64,000 nt of DNA, taken from Antedon bifida (Eukaryota > Echinodermata > Crinoidea > Comatulida > Antedonidae). The stretch covers positions 4,588,001-4,652,000 of the forward strand of contig OY727096.1 of NCBI GenBank assembly GCA_963402885.1, written 5' to 3'. Made by a program: the position numbers and the translations under genes. Below are positions 25,201 through 40,200 of this stretch, piece by piece (position 1 is the first letter of the stretch; every line of letters begins with the position of its first letter). Below the pieces are notes generated by a model that ran no database searches, was not told where the DNA came from, and saw nothing but the letters and a program-made list of their open reading frames with translations.

Positions 25201-28200
25201 CATATTTTCCGAATGTTATACCGTACTTGTAATCAAATTCAGCACACATTTTTATCAAAATTGAACCTATATAAAAACATTAACTTTTTATCATGTTTCA
25301 AAATATTTGTTGTATTTACAACTATAACATTTTTCAACACGAATGGAAACTCTTTCAAAACATTTTGAAATTGTTGAATTTGAACAATTTCATATCATTC
25401 TACAGTGTAGTACTCTATTGCCATTAATTTCATCACACTTTGTGAAATACATTACAATATATCACACAGAAGGAATTCACACTGAATGATATTTCCCACG
25501 AAGAATCTGGAAAACTTTTCACACGTAATTATCATATTTGATGAACCATGTGTTACAAAACGACAACCTGCATAAACCTCAACTTTCACATACATGATGA
25601 TAACTTGTATATTATGCAGTGCCAATTTAAATGTCACCGTTTGAATAATAAAACGTTTGATGTCTTACTAAAGTGAAGCTGAGAGCCGGTGCTTGATATG
25701 TTTATTTTAAAAACAATTGCAGTGTTAATAATCACTGCAAGTCGACTCATTCGATAGTCATTACCTTTTCGGGGCCACTGATAGGCTTCAAAGTTCTGGA
25801 GAGCCTTATTAAGATTCAGGTCTTGTTTCTATAAATGGTTATTAACCGGTTATGAAACATTTGAATAAATTAACGACAATTTCTCCGCAGCAGAAACAGG
25901 ACAAATTTTCAGTAACCTGTTTATATGGTAGCCTGAAAATAACGGTTAAAAACACCGAAAAGATTCGATAAATAAACCAGTTATTGCCGCGCAACTTTTA
26001 GCTGCAACGCAAAATAATGATTACATATTGACAGCCACTGACCGTGAGTCAACGATTTTCCGATTTCAAGAGTACTATATATATATAAAATATCTGACGA
26101 ACAGAAAGCTAATTATAGTAATAATAATAGACATGCATTGTAGTATTGTAAACTTCGACACAAAAAGACAATACACTTACTGACTCAAACACACACTCAA
26201 AATTAACGATTGCCCTAAAACATAATGCATTATATATTTGGTTATGTAAATTGGCTGATACATGCATCAATAAAAATTGAATGCTAAAATCTGTTATTAC
26301 ATTTACTGAATAAACCATGTTTAATATTAACAAAGGATATTATAGACCATGTGATATTGGTAAGCATGGCAAGCTGCTGAGCATATAATACATCAAGCTT
26401 CACCTGCTCCTGAAGTACAGGCACACAGCCTGGTTTAGGCGTGACCGGAGAAGCTGGCTTAGGCTGTGTTATTGTAAATCTATCTAGTAAGATTGCTATC
26501 CTGTTGACGAATGAGAAATTAACTAACGATGCAAAAAGTGCACTTGCTTTTATTTTAAAACATTTCATTTCATTTATTCATTGTCAAACACAGTAAAATA
26601 TAGTACATGGTTTGAAATTATATTCGTTTGTTCAAAGTTGAAAATTCACATAAAAATATAAAAATGAGTTAAAAGGCTAAAACTTGCTAAAAATACTTGA
26701 TAAAATACATCGTTTAAAATACAAAATACAAGCAAGATTGGTGTGTACTAAAGGGTATAGCATAAAATGATCAACGTTTCCATGTTTTATTTAATTACCT
26801 CATTGCATTAGGGAGAAACTAGTTTCTCATCCTATGTGAAACAAATACGAAATAGAAAAGTTTGTTGAAAGAGTGAATACAATGCAATTTATAAAGCATA
26901 CATGCAAAACACACCGATAGTAGTCAACAGATTTTTTAAATTTTTCATACCATGAAGATTTTTCTACCGCTTTTAAAAAAACCTAGTGATTTTTTTTCCA
27001 CACATACTTCATTCTATATTGCGAAAAACAGCCAACTTAAATATTTTTTTGTTTGAAAAATACGCCAGTGGATGGCATGCATTTTTTTTTTATGTTGAAT
27101 TTCTTTTTTTCTTTTTTTTTCATACCTGCTGATTTATTTTTTTAATTCCTATCAATTTTTTTTTTCAGAACATAAAAATGAAAAGGTACATTTCTCACAC
27201 TTTGAGCTATTTGTGACTGTATGAGGAGGTAGAAAATTTAACTTAAACCATCATTTTCTTTTCTTTTTCCAGCCTTGATTACCAGTTTTAGAAGTTTGTG
27301 CAATTTTTAAGTGCAACACAATCTTTATAAAACCAGTTTTAATGTTTAGAAATATAGCCCATAGACACCCATTTGTCATTTGTAAAGCTCTGTCTACACT
27401 ATCAAACTTTATGTGACAAAAAAAAGTGATGTGCCCATATATGGACATTATGATGTCATATCACTACCATATTAGGGAATATCACTACCATATTTGGGCA
27501 TATCACTCTGTTTGACAGAGCTTAATTTGAATAAATTACAGTAAAAATGATTTAATAAATGTTGATGAAATTGATTATCCTACCTTTTACTCTGTTTGTG
27601 GGTTAATATCATACTTTGATTACTGCCGTATTGCACATGTACTTCATTGCATGTTCCATTTAAAAAATCTAACACCAAGTAAAATTGCTGTGGACTGAAA
27701 CGAAAACAAAATAGCTCATAAAGAAATGGGAAAAAAGGAAAAAGGAGGAAGAAGAAATAGAAAAAAGAAAAAAAAATTAAATAAAAGAGAAAAAAAAGAA
27801 ACATAACAACAAGAAAAGAAAAACATTTATAATATACAGTCAACTCGCCCAATACCAGACACCTTTGGGCTGGTATTCAGAATGTGTTTTTAATGGTAAA
27901 GAAAAATTAGGGACCTTTGGAAAACTCTGGATTTGGGAGAGTCTCGAGTTTTCAGAGAGTCCGGTATTGGGCGAGTTTACTATATTACATATTTTGTACC
28001 TTGTTGCTGGTATCGTCGTCCAGTTCGTGATCATCAGCGATGGTCTCTTATGAAGCTTTATTAATATATTTGTCTCACGATAGTAACAATCTTTCAGTCC
28101 TTCACCACCTGAATACGTCAGCTTTAACATACCTTCAATTGTCTAAAATGAATTTTTAAAGTGTACTTTATAGGGGAAAATCGTTATTTTATTTACATAT

Positions 28201-31200
28201 ATTTACAGTATACTGTACTGACACAGGTAAAAAGTTAATTCTGAGGTATTAGTACACCTAACATTTGGGTAGTTTTCCTGCAAAATATTACCCATTACAT
28301 ATTGAGTGTCTTTAGGCAAGATTCTTCTCTGAAACGCTCATAGCCTAATCGTTGGACATTAACCTGTCGGTTCTGTGTAATTGAATTGAATAAAAAAGAG
28401 TTTTGTTTTATTTATTTATTCTTATTTTATTCCAACTACATCCAACAGTAAAAAATTACAAAATTATAGGATGCCTTAAAAATATTTAAATATAAATATA
28501 TACGTAAAAACACAGAAAAACACAATATGCTACATACAAAAATGGCAAAATTAAATAGCTTTAAGAACTTTAGATTTAAAAATTGACAAATGTCAAAAAA
28601 AATATCGATAGTCTTATATTTAATAGAAATTGAATTGTAAAGCTTGGATAATCTTTGAATAAAACCATTTTTAGTTTCGACAATGGGCAAAGCAAAAAAG
28701 TCAGTGTTGCGAGAGTTAGGACGATAATTTTTAAGAGAGAAAAATGACAACTACACTTAAAAAGGGAATTAAAGCATTTGATGAGAAAAACCAAATCGTT
28801 CATGAATAGCATATTCAGTCCAACAGCCCTGGGTCAACAGATTGTAATACATGACCATGAATTTCCAACATACCTTAACTATACTGTCTACTTTATCTTG
28901 TATCCTCGATGGTTTACTAGCTTCTATAAATGCGGTTGATACCGAACGATTTGGAGTACTACGAGCCGGGCTATTGAAATAACTACTCACTGTTGGTGTC
29001 TCTGGCATTTCTGTAAAACATTAAATAGTTTTATCGTTACTGCAGTAATTGAAATGGTAGTGACGATTATAAATGATGGGTAAAGATCTTTGGGCATTGT
29101 AAAGGCGGTATATAAATGGCAATGTTACGTTATAGGTATAAGGGTCAAATAAAAAGTGGATAAATTAAAGGACAGTAAAGTTAAAAACAATTAATCAAAT
29201 TCATTTATTTAAAAATAATATCATATTTCAACTGTTCAAAAAGTCGTCTATTTCTCCAAAAAGAGCTAAGCTAATCAAATGATCATCAATATACCTCAAT
29301 ATGGCTGCAAATGTTTACATTTAATAATGAATAATTGAAACATTAACTCACCATCCTGTTGTATTGCACTTTTTAAAAGGAAATCTCCACTAGCTTTGAT
29401 GTATATAGTAAAGAGTAACTTTCCACCGGTTGCCAGTGGCAACTGCGTTTCTATATTTTCTTCACTCCAAGTAAAGCAATCTCTAGGTACTGAATCTGTA
29501 ACAAACAATATTCAAGTAAATATAATATATAAGCAAGGGGATAGGGGGTGAACTGGGTTCATGTGCACCCTCCCATTGAGGCACAAGAGTTCAGCCTCTG
29601 GCAAACAAAATCCCCCTTTCTTCTTCCAAAAAAACAAGGTACCACACGACCTGGTGAACAGCAGCTGGCTTGTTATTATCATTTATTATATCCAGTTTTC
29701 TAACTTTAATTCCATATCCTTGAAGATGTGCACCTCCCCACGCCCCCTTGATAAGAAGCGTTAGAGTAAAGTAACATGCAACAAACCAACTTCAGAATTC
29801 GGTAGTGTTTGATCTATATCTAACAGTTACCAAATTTTATCTACATTATTATGCTTCTTACCTAAGTTCATAAGTTCTAATGTGGCCGTCTCTACTGGTG
29901 CTTTTCCTGTATTGCTTAGTGTTACTTGGCATGACAAGCTGAAATGAGATCAAGGCCATATGTATATATGAAAGTCTTCGCAGTTGTATTATACGCGATT
30001 ATAATTACAGCATTCAGTACACAATAAACAAAGTGCAGTCCAGCATGTTGCAATATCATTTATATCTAAGAATATCTAACCTCTTTATAACTACTGCAGT
30101 TCTTATTTCACAACTTGCCAATTACAGGATGGATGAACTAAACCATGCTTTGATGCTGAGTGGATGCTTTGGGGCTATTTATTTATTATTATCGTAATGT
30201 AACTAGTTGTTTGTGGGCCTCATATCACAAGCCCCTTGGGGTTTTCTGGAGGTCACTTACATCTTATTAAATTTGTTTTACTCCTTTTTTTTTATGTGTA
30301 TTGAGATGAATAAAAGATTGATTAGAGTAGAAACAGTAGTGAGTTACAACTCTGTTACATGATCAGGATTAAACCCCAGACCTTAGGATTGGAAGGAAAG
30401 CATATTAACCACCAATCTACATCTGTACAATTGACTTTAAATTACCTTTCTCCTTCTAATAGGCTCACAGATGATGCTACAGAAACTTTCTTTGTTTCTG
30501 GTTTTAGACTAAGTGTACTTGCTGCTTTTGGTAATGATGTTGTGACCTTTAACCTCGGAAGTGACGGAACTACTTCAACCTCATAATATGGCTCCTTAAT
30601 ACTTGGTATTAATGGTAACCTGCAATTACTTTTTACACCCATTACATGTGTGGTATATCCTAAAATTTAAAAAAAGTTACTTTATTTAAAATAAATAGGG
30701 TTATATAAACTTGTCTAAAGCTATGTCTACACTATCAAACAAAAAGACCAAAAAAAAATGTGTGATGTGCCCAAATATGGTAGTGATATGACATCACATT
30801 TTTTTTGTCACATAAAGTTTGATAGTATAGACAGAGCTTAACTTTGTATAACAAGCAAATGTACAAATTCTGCAAAACTGTTTTACCTGTTATCTTTAAG
30901 GTGCCCATCTTCTTTGGTGTCCCCATTATGGAGACAAGATGAGGACCAGATTCAGCTGGTAAGACAATAGCTGCTGGTGTGGGGTCAAACTCAACCCCTT
31001 CAGCAAGGAAGCCCTATGATAAAATGATGAAACTAGTATTAAGTATTATACAGGAAAGAAACTGAGTGGCCGAGTGGTTAAGACAGTGGAACCGAAATTA
31101 CGTCAAGGATTCAAGGCTTAGTCGCTTCATGGTTTTGGTGGTAGAACAAGTCTTCTCGGATAAGGACTATAAATTGTAGATCCAGTGTACACATCTAGCT

Positions 31201-34200
31201 CATGTGCACTTTAAAGAGACGAGTAGGGGGCTACCACGGTGTACTAGTACACACACACAGCCACTGTGCAATTGGGACTAGACCGGACTTGACTAATGTA
31301 CATTTTAGTGAGAAGTTGAATAAATTTTTAAAAAATGAACACAACAATCGGTGAATTCTTAATATACTTCACTAAACCCATTTCATACCGACTAAGATAA
31401 GTTAGTATCACATTTATATTCTAAACTAGACTAGAACCCAAAGTATTAAGTAAGAGCAGATAATAATTGTAAAATAATAATGTTCTTACCAAATTGGCAA
31501 CACGGAGTTCAAATGGTAAAGGATTATAAAACTTTAATTCAACCTCACACATTTCTTCAGCAACCCATTTAAAAGCTATTATTAAAGAAAAACATAAATT
31601 AACAGTTACCATTGTAGATAAGAACAATGGACCCCTTATTTAGTAAAAGACCTAGACCTATGGTTTTTTTACCTAATTTAAGGTCACTACATTTTATGTA
31701 AAAATAAATGGATAATTTTGTTCTTCTTTAAACAGTTAAAAATAAGTGATGCGAGCTACTTAGGTAATGCAGTGTTTTTCTCTTTTTATCATAATTATAA
31801 TACCTTAGAACGCACAAGAAATGACCTGGTTTAATGTTTTTAAAGTAATATATATGCATTATTTTTACAAAACGTCACAAATTGCTAGTATAGTGTCTTA
31901 TACAGTGTATATGATACTTACCAACTTTGGTTGGTGGTAGTTTTTTATTTCTGTTCATTGATTGTAGAGGTGAATAGATGAATGGACTCTTGAAAACTGG
32001 TGACTTACAACTAGGACTTTCTACTAAAATATGCACAGGGTCTAGATGAGGGGACAAACGTACTAATTTAAAAGACCTGTAAAAAAGTAAAGAAAAAGAA
32101 AGTATTGAAATTTGTTACATACAGATCTTAATATGTAGACACATATTTGTTTTCGGATCAAATTATTCTATGCAGTATGTACATTTTTTACTGCAGTAAT
32201 GTATGATTAGGTCCCTTCATTTTCACATATGAGGTCCCTTCCTTTTCACAAATGAGGTCCCTTCATTTTCACTTAAGGTTCTTTCATTTTCACTTAAGGT
32301 TTCTTCATTTTCACATGAGGCATTTTCACACGAGGTCCCTTCATTTTCACATGAGGTCCCTTCATTTTCACATATGAGGTCCCTTCATTTTCACATATGA
32401 GGTCCCTTCCTTTTCACTTCAGGTTCCTTCATTTTCACTTAAGGTTCCTTCATTTTCACATGAGGCATTTTCACACGAGGTTCCTTCATTTTCACATGAG
32501 GCATTTTCACATGAGGTCCCTTCATTTTCACATATGAGGTCCCTTCATTTTCACTTAAGGTTCCTTCATTTTCACATGAGGCATTTTCACACGAGGTTCC
32601 TTCATTTTCACATGAGGCATTTTCACATGAGGTCCCTTCATTTTCACATATGAGGTCCCTTCCTTTTCACATATGAGGTCCCTTCATTTTCACTTAAGGT
32701 TCCTTCATTTTCACATGAGGCATTTTCACACAAGGTCCCTTCATTTTTACATGAGGTTCCTTCATTTTCACATGCGGTCCCCTTCATTTTCACACAAGGT
32801 CTCTTCATTTTCACATGAGGTTCCTTCATTTTACATCTTGGCTGCTGTCATGGATATGCATGTACAGTATAATTTCAAGTCAGGGGATGTGAAATATATA
32901 TATGTATATATCTAATAAATCCAAAAACAAATTACGGAAAATGATGACAATGCTGTGGATATCAGTGGCTGGATCTCAATGGAGATACAAAATAAAATAA
33001 GCAAAAAGCAAAATCAGTATCTCAATGGAGATACAAAATAAAATATAAGATAAGCAAAAAGCTAAATCAAAACGATAAAATAAAACAGCCAATTAGCAGA
33101 GCTTTCGGGCAACACTAGCCCTTCATCAGTGCAAGTATATAATCTAATAGATATAATATTTGAAACATGAATACAGTATGGCGAGGAAAAATGTTGGTAA
33201 ACTGGTGGTGAAAATTATTTCAAATACTTACCTAAGAGATGGAAATTTTGTGAATGGTACCGGAGGTAAAAGAAGACCGTTGTCAAGGGAGATACTGTCA
33301 GTTGGGCTTGGTACTTTTGATGTGTAGCTTTCTAGCATTGCAGCTAACTCGCGCTTCTCTAACGTTGTCAAGTGATCCGATAGACAATGAAGAATAAAAC
33401 ACATATACCTAAGAACAAAATGTTTATTATGGTCAATAATACCTATCTTATCTATCAAGGATATAATTAAATTAATAATATATTTAAAATAGTAAAAATA
33501 AAAAATAAAAATATAGCTTAAGCAATTAATTGCAGATGGTAGAGGCTAGTATTTTTGTGTTTAGGATTTATAACCTATAACTAAATAAACTAAATTTTAA
33601 ATTGGGTGGGCATAATATACAGTTTTATTTTAGACTTGCTTCAAGTCCATAGTTATTTTGTTTATAGTAATTGTCTTTCTTATGTTAGTCCACCACGTTG
33701 GTGTTTCAATTTTTGTCTGAAACTAATGGTAATTGTGAGTATTATATTATACTTATGAAACGCCATACATGCCAAAATAGAACCTAGATTAAGTTTCATT
33801 GTAGAGTTTGCTCTGAACATATTATTAGCAGAGTTGACTGAAATTACACATACCTTATGGCTATTTCAGCTTTCCCCATTTTCCTGGCAGTGAACACTAG
33901 CTCTTGCATTATCCTTTGTTGTAGGTCTGGCCAACCATTTGTTTTGTTTGACATGAACTCTCGGGGTTCAAGGGTTATTCGGAAACCTTTCAATGTTTCT
34001 AGTAGCATTGAGTGGCACTGAAAATAAATTAACATTTTTTAAATTGTCTAATCTAAAGATGTATAATCAAATCTAATCCATCAATAAGTCAGGTCATGTC
34101 AGGTCAAGTGGTCGAGCGGTTAATGCAGGGGCTCTGCAAATCATAGTCATAAATACGCACAGGTTGAGGACTTTCCCTGACCATTAGTTCTGGAGGTAGA

Positions 34201-37200
34201 ACAGGACTTATAACTGGAGGTTGAGTGTACACACACCTGTTCATGTATCTTTAGGAAGAGTAGGGGTTAACTCCAGTGTACTGACCCATCTCAATTCCTC
34301 ACATAGCCAGATGTATGAGAACAGGTAAAGGCCAACTCAGACATTATCATACAAGACCCAACAAAACTTCTTGTCTGGACTTGACTAATCAATGCTGCCT
34401 AAATTGATATCTTGGGATAGCGTCGGGTATAGTTTCTAGGGTGTCAGGAGAACATTAAACATGTTTAAATTTCTCCCGAGACACTGTCTAAATTAGCCAC
34501 ACAAAAGAGCTTTTAATACACATTTAATCTTGGGATAGTGTTGGCCGTAGCTTTTAGGTCGTCATGAGAACATTAAACATTTTTTTACCGACGATACAAC
34601 TCGCTGTCTAAGTTGGACACAAAACTGGCTTTTGTTACTTACATGTCCCCAGGCAGGTGATGGGTTATTTGGTGACACACACTGCATTGCTGCAACACGC
34701 TTAAAGAAAGATGCTTTACGCTTAAAGCCAATCTCAGAGAATAAGTGCGAGAGGGCACTGTAGCGCTCAACTTTTTCGCTGTCTGACAGATTCAAGTTGA
34801 TGTACACAACGTTTTGAAGAAACTCTGCAGCCTCGAGTTTTTTCTACATAAAAAAAAATATGTTCATAAATTTTACGAAAACGCAAATAACAAAAATGAT
34901 TTAAGGTGTTTACGAAGACCTTTCAATAATAGTACTAGATGGTAAACAGACTTCTTATTGTATAACTATAACTTATTAATTATAGTTGAAATTAGACTAC
35001 ATAAACCCAGTTTACATTCTGATTTAGTTGTTATAACCTACAAACATTCACCCCTCATTTAGCTGTTGTATCTAGTGGTATTCCTCTAGCCCAACATCAA
35101 CAAAATCTGTTTATATTATCAATAGTTGGTTGCCTCTACAACAACTATATATACTATAATGATTTTACAAAATTAAAACATGCATACAAATTAAGCCTTA
35201 ATTCACAGATTCTAATGTAACAATCCATATAAAATAATACATTTTTAATTAATAAAATGTCATTAAAAATGTGTAAATAAATTAATTGTGACAACACGTA
35301 TCTATTAGTAAATCATATGAAAATACTGAAAATATTGATGGGAAATATGAAATTAAACATTAATAGTTTGATCTGTTAAATATTTATGTAAATATAAATA
35401 ATAAAATCACTTTCTTAGGATTCTAAATCAAGGTCATGCCATTAAACTTAAAACTTAAACAGGATCACAACTAAAAGATTTCATGCAATGAACTTAATGT
35501 ACAGTTGATAAACACTGGTTTATTTATTTACATATGCAAATTTTCTTTCTATTTTTTTTCGTTTTCTAATTAGAAATCCATCATATAAAATAATATCACT
35601 TTACAATTAGGACTAACAGTGAGAAACAAAAAATATCCTTAGAAAATTACTGTACACAACAAAAAAAATTACTGAAATATAACACAAAATCTTATTTTTA
35701 GTATGAAAAAAGGGTAAATACTCCATCAAATAATTACTAAAATCATTAAACTTAGAAATATCAATACCTTATCATTATCGATGCCGGACTTATTCTGCAG
35801 CACCGCACAAAGTGAGATAATAAGTGAATAACTTTATAATTATTATGGGATATAGAAATAAAATAAACTTTAAAGGGGAGCTCCGGGTTTAAAATTTCTG
35901 TATTATAAAATATAAACCTTTGCATCAACATTGTTTTGTTTTGTTTATATATTGAGGCAAATTGCCAAGGATAACGATAAGCGAATTCGTTCACTATCCT
36001 TAAAGGTGGCAATCCTGTTCACAAGACAAACATATATACAAGATGCTCTACATAAACAAAGTCTTATTACAAGTCTTTGGGAGTGGAGTTGTAATTTGTA
36101 ATTAGAAAAAAATCTTGACATGAGAGGACTTGAACACAGGACCCTTGGATTGGTAGTCAAGGATCATAACCACCAAGCCAGAAGTCCATAATAAAGAAAC
36201 TTATTTTTAGACAGCGGTGAAGCAGACTTTACTTTAATCAGAAGTTACCCTTTTATGTGATACATTTTACAGTTCCGAATTCATAGATAGTTACTATTTA
36301 GAATAGTAGATTGGTTTACAGCGCTGTAACAAGCAGAAATCAACTAAAGCTCTGTCTAAACTATCAAACTTTATGTTGGACATGATGATTCAGCAGGCCT
36401 TGTCTTTTAAGGCGAGCGAGTGTGATCACTAACTTAACACTCTCCTAAACTGCCCTTGAGGAGTGCGATTTACAACACGCTTAAATTTGGTAAACTTCTA
36501 CACACCAAAATACAAACAGCACACCTACAGCATCCCTGAATGTATTGAGGAGTGCAATTTGTAGCACACCTATCATTTTCAAAAGACAATGCCTGGATGA
36601 TGTCATATCACTACCATATTTGGGTATATCAAACTAGTTTGATAGTGTAGACAGAGCTTAAGTAAGGTTAAACAATAATGTGTGGTCATGAGATACTGTA
36701 TGGCACCTAAAAAGTTCAGAAATTGGACACTCAAACTCAGAAAATCTTAAAGGGTATCAAATGAAGCTGGAACATGGGAAACATTGTAGTAAATTTTAGC
36801 TACAGTTCAATAATAATAGAGCATCTTATTTCTGGAGATCCTTTTAACGTTTTAAAGATCTTGTAAACAACTACTTTAACAAATCTATCTTTTAGAAGGC
36901 ACATATATAAATATTTTTACAGGAAAAATGTCTTAAGCTCTGTCTACATTATCAAACTTTATGTGACAAAAAAAAGTGTGATGTGCCCAAATATGGTAGT
37001 GACATGTCCAAATATGGTAAGGATATGACATCATGTCCATATGTGGGCACATCACATTTTTTTCACATTAATTGTGATAGTATAGACAGGCTTTAAAAGT
37101 GGAAGCAGCAATTTAATACAGCATACAACTCACTTACCTGTTGCATAATAATCACTTGTGTAGCCTTGATGCTGGCTTCCATCTCTACAATGCCTGCATG

Positions 37201-40200
37201 CTTATACTATTAATAGAATAAAATACACATAAATAATGTAAAGAAAATCTGTCCAATTCTTCTTGTATTACAAGTCAGTTATTTGAATAACATAAGAATA
37301 AACAGTGCTAAGTTTGGAAAATGAATAATACAGATTTAAATTAAACTTACCTATAAAAGGTCAATTTTTTGCAACTCAAACATGCAAAATATTTTTTAAA
37401 TGCATTTTTATTTTGTACCAATAGGCATATCCAACTGGCTTGTATACTATCATAGTACTGGCTACCAATCCAAGGGTCCTGGGTTCAAGTACTGTCATAT
37501 GTCAGGATTTTTTCTAATGACATATTACAACTCCAATATACTATAATCCATATTACAACTTTTATTAAGACTTTGTTTATGTAGAGCATCCTGTGTATAT
37601 GTTCTTTTGAACAGGATTGCCACCTTTAAGAAGGAGAGTGAATGAATTCGCTTATGGTTAACCTTGGCAATTTGCCTAAATATAAACAAAACAAAAAAGT
37701 AAAAGTGGATTCAACATAAGATTCACACACCTTACTATAATGCATAATCGCCTCTTTGTATTTCTCTACAATATCGTCTGCTGGATAGCATATCTTCTGC
37801 CTCTCATCTGACATGTCTTCTTTCAGGCCATTTGATGGTAACGTAGATGCTGCAAAGAGTAAACAAATTGTGGTCACTAAAAGGTAATTTAAAGAGTATT
37901 CAACTCCTGTTCACATCATACCACAGACCTCACAATTTTTCCGCTAATAACAGAAAGTTGTTTACTGTTAAAGGTGCAATTCTCCAGATACAAAAATAAC
38001 ATCCTACAGTAATTATCAAGATAAGATAATTTTATAAAGCGCACATATCCACAAAGAAAACAATGAAAAAAACAAACATTGAAACTAAAAACACAAACAA
38101 ATTATTAATTTTTTTTTTTAAATGTGTGTCTCCTAATAGTGTGATTTTAAAAAAGAATAAAAAAAAAACAGAGCTTTAAGTTTACTAGTGTGGACAGAGC
38201 TTAAAAACTACAGTACATACACAACTATTTTTACCTTTATTATTGATTTTGACATGGTCATGCTTCAGTGACATGCCACCAGTGAAGGATGAGTTTCGAG
38301 GGAGGTTCACTTTTCGTAATGTTGAAGGATACAGCATGATAACAGATGCAGCACACATACCTTCAATAGTTGCTAGAAACAAAGTATATATTTATTATTT
38401 CTTTATTCAATTTTATTTTAAATACAAGGGTAGCTCTAACAGCTGTACTACAGCAGTACAGTTGATTTGAAGAGACCCTCTTAAAAACAATACAAAAATA
38501 TACAGACGACATTCAAACATAGATATACAAGAGGATTCATAAATTTAAAATTCTCAAACAGATTAAAACAATTATTAGAAAAATGTTAACATTCATTAAA
38601 ATGTAAAACTTTAACGTACATCTTTTTGGTACCAAATATTAATTATATTATTGCTTATCTTTGAGATGTAATTTTAACTTCATTTATAGTAAAGTCACAG
38701 TATTATTCACCTATTCAACTATTAAAACGTTCATATTATGTATACCTGAATCTTAGCTTTAATACTGTATATACAGTTAAAGAACTATTGTCCCCCTGAA
38801 CAAATATTCTTTTTCAAATTTTGTTGTTGAATATGCCATTATAATGTTCGAAAAAAGAAATACCTCAAAAAATGTAATTTAAGCACAAAACAGTCACATT
38901 GACTGCCAGCCAATGTGTTTTGTTTGAATTTAACTGTTTGTTTTGTCTTTTTATAAGTGAAAACATTTTTTTTTTTTAATTAACTTTATTAAAATTACAA
39001 AATAGACAATTCAAAATCTGATTTCATTAATTTTCATTTTTCATGTTTTTGGGGGACAATACATCTTTAATATTTATAAAATTTACCTGCCATCCACAGC
39101 CAATCATTGGCATTCTTTAGAATTTCAAAAGCTACTTGGTAATGACTAAATGCTTCTTGCACTAAACCAGCCATCAAGCTAAGATCTGCTAGATGCTTGC
39201 GCATTCGCCCAACAACTCTTCTCCTAAATGCTCTGAAAATTATAACAAAAAAACACAAATGTTTTTAACCTAAAAATATAGTAAAATTTTGGTTTAAAAA
39301 AACCTGTGTTGGTATTTCAATTTTAATTAACTGGTGACCGGTGTCTTGTCAAAGAATGACATGCTGACATCTGATTGGTCCGTTATGGCTGTTCTAAGTT
39401 ACCCCCTGGGGTGAAATGTTACCAATGTAGCGAATGGTAAAGTCAACTAAATCTCACTTTTCAACTTAATAACTTATTGAAAGAATTTTTTCTTAGATGT
39501 TATTAACAATATCTTCCATTTGTATGAGGTAAAGAAATTTAATTTCATGTCAACATTAATTTAAAATTGGCAAAACGTTAAATACACTATAGGTTACTAC
39601 TTGTAAGTTTCACTCTGGTCAGAGGGGGAGTAAGTATGTCATATTCAACCATCCCTGACCAACAGAATAGCTATTCTATTAACTGTACCTGGTTTCAGTG
39701 TCGATTCCAACCATGTCCTTACGTTCAAAGGGAGCAATTAACAATGGAAGTTTATCGTTCCGATCGTTCAGTCTCTCAAGCCTCTTAGATTCCAACACCC
39801 AGAACAGTGAGCAAGCAAAGTCGTTTACACAGTCTTCCAATGTCTGCGATTCTTCGAAACTTGGGAAGTACACTACATCCGGTTTTTCACCAGACACAGA
39901 CTCCGTCGCTGTCTCTGCCGTCATTCCAAAAACAAAGCAACGAGAATCAAACAACGTTGATTTGTACCCATCTTTCATCGTGTCAAAATTAGCATAAATA
40001 CTAGCTAATTCTATTTCCGTTGTTGCTTTTCCTACGCACATCAACCCAGCAACACGTCGATGTGCTTGAAAGTCGCCCCACGCATTGTTCTCAAGACGAA
40101 CAACTCGTTTGAAACGCAGCCAGACATGTCGCTTTGATTCTGGGACTAACGTGTGGTTTACGAGACAGATGCGATCAATGATCTTGTGGAACAGGTTACT

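Noticed and set aside
31063-31140. Possible functional tRNA-Leu/Ser gene
   Set aside because: Box A-like sequence is present, but box B is degenerate, no acceptor stem closes, and the body is shared with a second copy: a SINE head.
32215-32835. Regular short repeats resembling a CRISPR array
   Set aside because: The units are contiguous and degenerate without unique spacers, in a eukaryotic intron: an ordinary minisatellite.
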